A stretch of 17,759 bases of DNA from Hemicentrotus pulcherrimus (taxonomy: Eukaryota; Echinodermata; Echinoidea; Camarodonta; Strongylocentrotidae), in the NCBI GenBank assembly GCA_003118195.1, contig BEXV01000093.1, positions 414,150 through 431,908 of the forward strand, in the 5' to 3' direction. Of this stretch, positions 17,501-17,759 are shown piece by piece. The position numbers were made by a program, and so were the translations under genes. The notes beneath the pieces are model-generated. The model was not told the origin of the DNA, searched no databases, and was given only the letters and a program-made list of their open reading frames with translations. Each line of letters begins with the position of its first letter. Position 1 is the stretch's first letter.

Positions 17501-17715
17501 GGGGCCAGCAAATGGGACACAGTACGTTTAAAGTTCTTTTAAGAGTCTGATATTTACCAGCTTTCTTCTGATCACTTATCGTTCGCTATTCGTAGTTTGT
17601 ATTGAAACATTGTTTCCATATTCTTTTCATAGAAATGACAGTAGTCCCTCTCAAAAAGAAAACACCGAGGATCAATTTCAGGCATCAGCTGATTTTCAAG
17701 ACACGTCCTTAGAAG
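87..17715 (+). CDS. Tie1/2: Tie-like receptor with N-terminal C-type lectin domains (partial, 19 exons)
   Basis: The exons join as 87-205, 2693-2826, 3578-3723, 4519-4625, 5581-5720, 8303-8445, 8785-8894, 9397-9527, 10144-10464, 10799-11080, 11770-11904, 12671-12820, 13181-13312, 13735-13905, 14284-14415, 14949-15239, 15630-15992, 16731-16833 and 17633-17715. All 18 introns are GT-AG and the frame stays open for about 1064 residues. The order is CTLD x3, Ig, Ig, EGF x5, Ig, FN3, TM, cytoplasmic tail. Ig2-EGF1 ('RLIVKECPYGRW'), EGF1 ('GGVCHELSG', 'CICPPG') and EGF2 ('CLPDPYGCNC') resemble TIE2 as I remember it. Tie proteins are plasma-membrane receptor tyrosine kinases that bind angiopoietin-type ligands; the ligand here is unknown. 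The N-terminal CTLDs are not part of vertebrate Tie. The kinase would lie downstream, so whether one exists is inference. The 5' end is also outside the window. I am very sure of the Tie relationship and fairly sure that the CTLDs belong to the same transcript. Confidence 0.88.
611..790 (+). repeat. Dispersed repeat, copy 1
   Basis: This segment is similar to 17121-17310 in the same orientation. Shared blocks include TTAGCAGTG, CTTCACTGTCGG(G/A)CACT, TTGAGTGA.TGACTGA, ACATCAAT and CCCACTTCTT. The similarity is interrupted by many substitutions and small indels, as expected for old copies of an interspersed retroposon. There is no coding potential. Confidence 0.7.
1310..1452. mobile_element. 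Small hAT-like MITE with target-site duplication
   Basis: A 123-bp core (1320-1442) is flanked by an exact 10-bp direct repeat, TATATAAATG, at 1310-1319 and 1443-1452. The core opens with CAGTGGCGGATCCA and closes with TGGATCCGCGCC, which gives an imperfect ~12-bp terminal inverted repeat. The interior has a run of 14 A and no transposase. CAGTGGCG-type ends are typical of hAT-related non-autonomous elements, which normally make 8-bp duplications. The last 8 bp of the flanking repeat would fit, with two further bases matching by chance. Confidence 0.75.
2313..2660. repeat. AT-rich and (CTA)n trinucleotide microsatellite
   Basis: AAT/TAA-type repeats (from about 2313) are followed by an imperfect (CTA)n tract at about 2468-2581, interrupted by TTC, CGA and CTG units, and then by more ATT/ATA repeats. 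An N at 2398 marks an unresolved base. Reading frames through this tract give only runs of Tyr or Leu and are not genes. Confidence 0.9.
2693..2826 (+). CDS. Tie1/2: Exon: CTLD1, C-terminal part with EPN motif
   Basis: The acceptor is ctccaag and the donor is gtatga at 2827; phase in 2, out 1. Joined to the exon at 87 it reads ALQENNWDTATEPNNANSW, then GCLGLG, SWYDRLSYEALPYICER. EPN is the Ca2+/mannose-type motif. The WND position reads W-Y-D. Where CTLD2 has the third cysteine (DVQC), this domain reads RLSYE, so the usual C2-C3 disulfide cannot form. It may pair instead with the extra cysteine of the preceding exon. Confidence 0.88.
2827..3577 (+). other. Intron between CTLD1 and CTLD2
   Basis: This is a phase-1 intron of 751 bp at a domain boundary. 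Bases 2930-2968 contain a short telomere-like run (GGTTAGGGTTAGGG and variants). The rest is AT-rich, and I see nothing else in it. A 106-residue minus-strand frame at 3118-3438 has low-complexity composition and no recognisable domain. Confidence 0.75.
2930..2968. repeat. Short interstitial telomere-like repeat
   Basis: Degenerate TTAGGG-type units (GTTAAGGTTAGGGTTAGGG, then TAGGGGTTAGCATTAGG) sit inside the intron. Such short GGTTAGGG tracts are common in marine invertebrate introns and do not imply a chromosome end. Confidence 0.6.
3578..3723 (+). CDS. Tie1/2: Exon: CTLD2, N-terminal part
   Basis: The acceptor is attatag and the donor is gtatgt; phase in 1, out 0. It encodes about residues 85-133, including SFSDARTYCRIHGADLALIK and SHDIN. 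This is the classic CTLD alpha-helix plus 'C...GA.LA.I' opening, with the first conserved cysteine. The matching exon of CTLD3 (8303-8445) has the same phases and ends in the equivalent ..EIN. Confidence 0.92.
3724..4518 (+). other. Intron within CTLD2
   Basis: This is an AT-rich phase-0 intron of 795 bp with a pyrimidine-rich 3' end (tttttccccctcccaacag). I see no repeat or coding signal in it. Confidence 0.75.
4519..4625 (+). CDS. Tie1/2: Exon: CTLD2, middle part
   Basis: Phase in 0, out 2; donor gtaggt. It encodes residues 134-169: TFLHGKISELSGYVLFGLTD, then EGTFTWIDGTPLQ. This is the 'FGL.D...EG.F.W.DG.PL' core typical of C-type lectin domains. Confidence 0.93.
4626..5580 (+). other. Intron within CTLD2
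   Basis: This is an AT-rich phase-2 intron of 955 bp with homopolymer T runs. No repeat family or coding signal was recognised. The two minus-strand frames at 4803-5000 and 5303-5557 have no domain features and are judged random. Confidence 0.75.
5581..5720 (+). CDS. Tie1/2: Exon: CTLD2, C-terminal part with intact EPN site
   Basis: The acceptor is ataaataaag and the donor is gtaagt; phase in 2, out 1. It encodes YSAWRDPEPNNAGNEDCVSL, then DMRWTDVQCNNNRPFICER. All three C-terminal cysteines (EDC, VQC, FIC) are present, with EPN, the acidic NED and W-T-D in place of WND. By the EPN/QPD rule this domain could bind mannose- or GlcNAc-type sugars with Ca2+, although the Asn-to-Thr change at WND removes one usual ligand. 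It is the most canonical of the three CTLDs. The acceptor is fixed by the CA+A codon (Gln). Confidence 0.93.
5743..6735. repeat. ~496-bp direct duplication separated by one N
   Basis: Copy 1 spans 5743-6239 and copy 2 spans 6241-6735, with an N at 6240 exactly between them. I count about six substitutions and a 2-base difference in a poly-T run, so the copies are roughly 98-99% identical. Both begin TATGATC and end CATCATTTTCGTTTG. The low divergence and the N at the junction fit two alleles placed in tandem by an assembler; a recent real duplication is the alternative. Confidence 0.92.
7009..7125. repeat. Inverted repeat, 36-bp arms
   Basis: The arms are at 7009-7044 and 7090-7125, beginning GGGACATG and ending CATGTCCC. 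They differ at about five positions. The 45-base spacer contains the near-palindrome ACCACACTGTGGT. This repeat is part of the foldback element. Confidence 0.8.
7170..7246. repeat. Perfect 37-bp inverted repeat with 3-base loop
   Basis: The arm at 7170-7206 (starting CCACAAAGTCG and ending GTGCCACAT) is exactly reverse-complementary to 7210-7246, with only CGT between. A perfect stem inside an otherwise diverged element suggests recent formation or correction of the arms against each other. Confidence 0.95.
7900..8150. repeat. Two-copy ~130-bp tandem repeat with AGGTCA half-sites
   Basis: The copies run from about 7900-8013 and 8030-8150. They share an ACAA.T.ACT.CGC start, GTGACCAAAC/GCGACCAAAC, GTGCTAT and a 20-bp identical end, CAAAGGTCATTTGAGGTCAT. 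Each end holds AGGTCA-TTTG-AGGTCA (7997-8012; 8134-8149). In copy 2 a further AGGTCA at 8127-8132 lies one base upstream. Confidence 0.75.
8303..8445 (+). CDS. Tie1/2: Exon: CTLD3, N-terminal part
   Basis: Phase in 1, out 0; donor gtaagg. It encodes residues 216-263: WSRLGGTLYYIS, then SFARRFCQAQGGDLAQPKTE and EIN. It aligns with the CTLD2 exon at 3578 (SFSDARTYCRIHGADLALIK), including the first conserved cysteine. Confidence 0.92.
8446..8784 (+). other. Intron within CTLD3
   Basis: This is an AT-rich phase-0 intron of 339 bp, ending in a pyrimidine tract before ttag. Nothing else is seen in it. Confidence 0.75.
8785..8894 (+). CDS. Tie1/2: Exon: CTLD3, middle part
   Basis: Phase in 0, out 2; donor gtatgt. 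It encodes residues 264-300: MHLIKLAEGNSYWFGLDNLN, then FQWIDGTPLYNNT. This is the CTLD 'WFGL.....F.W.DGTPL' core. Its Met is internal, not a start codon. Confidence 0.92.
8895..9396 (+). other. Intron within CTLD3 with CA repeat
   Basis: This phase-2 intron of 502 bp contains an imperfect (CA)n tract at about 8924-8980. The rest is AT-rich without recognisable features. Confidence 0.75.
8924..8980. repeat. (CA)n microsatellite
   Basis: This is a CA-dinucleotide tract with G and A interruptions. The minus-strand Cys/Val-rich frame over it is a by-product. Confidence 0.9.
9397..9527 (+). CDS. Tie1/2: Exon: CTLD3, C-terminal part without EPN
   Basis: Phase in 2, out 1; donor gtgagt. It encodes FPYWSKGNATLFEGERCVHQ, then NGWRKLPC and RFACEKAP. 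The three cysteines of the fold are kept, but the EPN/QPD motif is replaced by KGN and WND by W-R-K. Ca2+-dependent sugar binding is therefore unlikely, and a structural or protein-binding role is inferred. Reading on into the intron meets a stop at 9555-9557, but I see no polyadenylation signal, so splicing to the next exon is preferred. Confidence 0.88.
9528..10143 (+). other. Intron between CTLD3 and Ig-like 1
   Basis: This 616-bp phase-1 intron joins the lectin region to the Tie region. It shows no stop-bearing terminal exon, no AATAAA just after CTLD3, and no signal-peptide exon that would start a separate gene. No repeats were recognised. Confidence 0.75.
10144..10464 (+). CDS. Tie1/2: Exon: Ig-like domain 1
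   Basis: The acceptor is ttccatag and the donor is gtacgt; phases 1-1. It encodes residues 344-450. The cysteine pair is in TFLCLLGSG and FFECSSV, about 80 residues apart, as in an Ig fold. It corresponds in position to Ig1 of TIE2 (a 'LTC.ASG' ... 'YFCE' arrangement, from memory). The whole domain lies in one exon. Confidence 0.82.
10465..10798 (+). other. Intron between Ig-like 1 and Ig-like 2
   Basis: This is an A-rich phase-1 intron of 334 bp with nothing else recognised. Confidence 0.75.
10799..11080 (+). CDS. Tie1/2: Exon: Ig-like domain 2 (Tie type, no cysteine pair)
   Basis: The acceptor is ttttaaag and the donor is gttcga at 11081; phases 1-1. It encodes residues 451-544: TIHIGDDITLSVI, GIRWRKF, IQSASVTDGGVYVTF, FSFIRLIVK. 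The D-G-G-V-Y motif marks an Ig F strand, but no canonical cysteines flank it, as in TIE2 Ig2 ('DAGVYS', 'RLIVRRC'). The weak donor at 11081 is chosen over gtaaag at 11074 because only 11081 keeps frame with EGF1 and gives VKECPYG. Confidence 0.86.
11081..11769 (+). other. Intron between Ig-like 2 and EGF1
   Basis: This 689-bp phase-1 intron contains a TG repeat (11637-11660), a G-rich run (11671-11693) and an exon-like start at 11401 (acceptor tttcacag, then ASCPNGV) that never develops an EGF cysteine pattern. Confidence 0.7.
11637..11693. repeat. (TG)n plus G-rich tract
   Basis: Twelve TG units are followed by GGATGGAAGAGGG and a run of ten G. The G-rich strand is the coding strand and might form a quadruplex in the RNA. 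This is low-complexity sequence. Confidence 0.85.
11770..11904 (+). CDS. Tie1/2: Exon: EGF-like 1
   Basis: The acceptor is ttaacag and the donor is gtatag; phases 1-1. It encodes ECPYGRWNPPLCDRLCDNCY, then NGGVCHELSGSCICPPGHAG and KNCLQ. It closely resembles TIE2 EGF1 ('NNGVCHEDTGECICPPGF', from memory) and is one of the strongest pieces of evidence for the Tie assignment. Confidence 0.94.
11905..12670 (+). other. Intron between EGF1 and EGF2
   Basis: This is a phase-1 intron of 766 bp. Bases about 12030-12240 are low-complexity A-rich sequence with AAC, GAA, ATG and ATA units. No gene is seen; the Ser/Tyr/Leu-rich minus-strand frame at 11993-12199 comes from the repeat. Confidence 0.75.
12030..12240. 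repeat. Low-complexity A-rich tract (AAC/GAA/ATG/ATA)
   Basis: Short runs of AACAAC, AAGAAGGAG, GATGATGATGAT and AATAAT follow one another. This is simple sequence only. Confidence 0.85.
12671..12820 (+). CDS. Tie1/2: Exon: EGF-like 2
   Basis: The acceptor is catgcag and the donor is gtaagt; phases 1-1. It encodes ACGMHMFGWDCEFECGPGQP, then CAGSQICLPDPYGCNCLAGY and CNE. 'CLPDPYGC.C..G' and the final 'CNE' are near-identical to TIE2 EGF2 as I remember it. Confidence 0.95.
12821..13180 (+). other. Intron between EGF2 and EGF3
   Basis: This is an AT-rich phase-1 intron of 360 bp with no recognised features. An open frame from 13045 runs into the next exon without coding character. Confidence 0.75.
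13181..13312 (+). CDS. Tie1/2: Exon: EGF-like 3
   Basis: The acceptor is gtcttaaag and the donor is gtataa; phases 1-1. It encodes TCAEGMFGADCLQECHCTDG, ADCNDFTGECPGDCLQ and WSGPACQ. It matches the third EGF of vertebrate Tie ('GFYGPDC...C.C'), the last EGF in that family. Confidence 0.93.
13313..13734 (+). other. Intron between EGF3 and EGF4
   Basis: This is an AT-rich phase-1 intron of 422 bp with nothing recognised. Confidence 0.75.
13735..13905 (+). CDS. Tie1/2: Exon: EGF-like 4 (additional to vertebrate Tie)
   Basis: The acceptor is cattttag and the donor is gtaaga; phases 1-1. It encodes VCPNGYFGSNCTHNCNCMNG, TTCHKDSGYCDEVEGRCD and FPANCLK. It has the laminin/Tie-type EGF pattern, but the C-terminal part is longer than in EGF1-3 (57 residues). 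NGT and SNCT offer N-glycosylation sequons. Vertebrate Tie has only three EGFs, so this module is extra. Confidence 0.9.
13906..14283 (+). other. Intron between EGF4 and EGF5
   Basis: This is an AT-rich phase-1 intron of 378 bp. No repeat or coding signal was recognised. Confidence 0.75.
14284..14415 (+). CDS. Tie1/2: Exon: EGF-like 5 (additional)
   Basis: The acceptor is cttgtttag and the donor is gtagca; phases 1-1. It encodes FSGCFSSCSKTCHCSGGAED, CSFLTGDCLSSTC and WMGDQCQT. The alternative acceptor tttcag six bases downstream would create a TGA across the junction, so 14284 is preferred. It has the same length (132 nt) as the EGF3 exon, and CHC.GGA.DC..LTGDC parallels its CHCTDGADCNDFTGEC, suggesting duplication of that exon. 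Confidence 0.9.
14416..14948 (+). other. Intron between EGF5 and Ig-like 3
   Basis: This is a phase-1 intron of 533 bp with a T-rich segment at 14747-14764. Nothing else is recognised. Confidence 0.7.
14949..15239 (+). CDS. Tie1/2: Exon: Ig-like domain 3
   Basis: The acceptor is accaaattgag and the donor is gtgagc; phases 1-1. It encodes residues 785-881. VAIFSCSFTASPG and EEAIYCFIGLP supply the B- and F-strand cysteines. It sits between the EGFs and FN3 exactly as Ig3 does in TIE2. The acceptor is inferred: it is the site that keeps phase 1, and a TGA lies in frame just upstream. Several N-x-S/T sites (SNSS, LNNS) suggest glycosylation. Confidence 0.82.
15240..15629 (+). other. Intron between Ig-like 3 and FN3
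   Basis: This is an AT-rich phase-1 intron of 390 bp with nothing recognised. Confidence 0.75.
15630..15992 (+). CDS. Tie1/2: Exon: single fibronectin type III domain
   Basis: The acceptor is cctttgcag and the donor is gtaggt; phases 1-1. It encodes residues 882-1002: VLPGFNGKPELLEFGDSHAA, ISWRQW, DIGDGPIVGYKIYV, GLKAGLTYSVQIAAVRDG and GEGDQGPTLTFTTGSG. It matches the first FN3 of TIE2 ('FGDGPI', 'GEGG.GPV..FTT', from memory). A central insertion of about 23 residues includes GRSQSKRSAE, a possible proprotein-convertase site. The second and third FN3 domains of vertebrate Tie are not found before the TM exon. Confidence 0.92.
15993..16730 (+). other. Intron between FN3 and transmembrane exon
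   Basis: This is a phase-1 intron of 738 bp. It starts with a long pyrimidine-rich stretch (about 16003-16140), carries a short AT palindrome (16393-16417), and then a degenerate minisatellite. I looked for further FN3 exons here and found none. Confidence 0.75.
16450..16675. repeat. Degenerate TAGAC-type minisatellite
   Basis: About nine (A/G)(T/C)AGAC words followed by AT/CG-rich 10-16 base tails recur (for example near 16453, 16519, 16548, 16591, 16607, 16622, 16638 and 16653), ending in AAACCCTAACC. The unit is irregular, so this is an old tandem array. Confidence 0.65.
16731..16833 (+). CDS. Tie1/2: Exon: transmembrane segment
   Basis: The acceptor is ttgttgaaag and the donor is gtttgt; phase in 1, out 2. 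A short GGSSSM linker is followed by about 25 hydrophobic residues (ALVAGGAVGAILLILIII onward to VF; residues 1009-1033) and then RRRR. This is a type I single-pass membrane anchor with a stop-transfer signal. The small-residue AGGAVGA face could support helix-helix dimer contacts (inference). Confidence 0.92.
16834..17632 (+). other. Intron in the juxtamembrane region
   Basis: This is a phase-2 intron of 799 bp carrying the second copy of the dispersed repeat (about 17121-17330). The remainder shows nothing recognisable. Confidence 0.75.
17121..17330 (+). repeat. Dispersed repeat, copy 2, with TTGAATC tail
   Basis: It is similar to 611-790 in the same orientation. It ends in a short tandem tail, TGAATCTTGAATCTTGAA, of the kind seen at the 3' end of some SINE and CR1-like LINE retroposons. 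The copies share CTTCACTGTCGG, TTGAGTGA, ACATCAAT and CCCACTTCTT. Confidence 0.7.
17633..17715 (+). CDS. Tie1/2: Exon: start of cytoplasmic juxtamembrane region
   Basis: The acceptor is cttttcatag and the donor is gtaggc; phase in 2, out 1. It encodes NDSSPSQKENTEDQFQASAD, then FQDTSLE. It is hydrophilic and acidic, as expected for a juxtamembrane segment; I see no similarity to a known motif. The open phase-1 donor shows that the protein continues beyond the window, where a tyrosine kinase would be expected if this is a full Tie receptor. Confidence 0.8.
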
Positions 17716-17734
17716 GTAGGCCAATGTTTTGATT

Positions 17735-17759
17735 GGGGGGGGGGGGGGGGGGGGGGGGG
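17735..17759. repeat. Terminal run of 25 G
   Basis: The window ends in an uninterrupted homopolymer of G. It may be a real G tract at which a contig stopped, or a sequencing or assembly artefact. Confidence 0.8.

Overview
This window looks like genomic DNA of an animal, most likely a marine invertebrate deuterostome (an echinoderm such as a sea urchin fits best). The reasons are small coding exons with standard GT-AG introns, AT-rich introns full of short interspersed repeats, and a coding content that is clearly a Tie-family (angiopoietin-receptor-like) protein. The species is my inference; no marker in the window proves it.

The whole window is one partial plus-strand gene. Nineteen exons between 87 and 17715 join into one uninterrupted frame (3193 nt, about 1064 residues). 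Every junction agrees in phase. Neither end of the gene is present: there is no signal peptide, initiator or promoter on the left, and no kinase, stop codon or polyadenylation site on the right.

Protein layout in order (numbering from the first residue in the window): CTLD1, C-terminal two thirds (1-84); CTLD2 (85-215); CTLD3 (216-343); Ig-like 1 (344-450); Ig-like 2 without the usual cysteine pair (451-544); five EGF-like modules (545-784); Ig-like 3 (785-881); one fibronectin type III domain (882-1002); one transmembrane helix with an RRRR stop-transfer (about 1009-1037); start of a cytoplasmic tail. From Ig-like 1 to the FN3 domain the order and many residues match vertebrate TIE1/TIE2. 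It differs in having C-type lectin domains in front, five rather than three EGF modules, and one rather than three FN3 domains. The main result is therefore a predicted lectin-Tie hybrid receptor: a sugar- or ligand-binding head, a Tie-type stalk and a single membrane pass, presumably followed by a tyrosine kinase outside the window.

Introns. The first long intron (206-2692) holds a dispersed repeat, a small hAT-like MITE with a target-site duplication, and a large trinucleotide microsatellite. The CTLD2-CTLD3 intron (5721-8302) holds a ~496-bp direct duplication split by a single N (possibly an assembly artefact), a ~980-bp foldback element built from ACCACA/TGTGGT palindromes with a perfect 37-bp hairpin, and a ~130-bp tandem pair carrying nuclear-receptor-type half-sites. 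Further right are CA, TG and G tracts, a degenerate TAGAC-type minisatellite, and a second copy of the dispersed repeat from the left end. The window ends in 25 Gs. I see no RNA gene, CRISPR array or second protein-coding gene.
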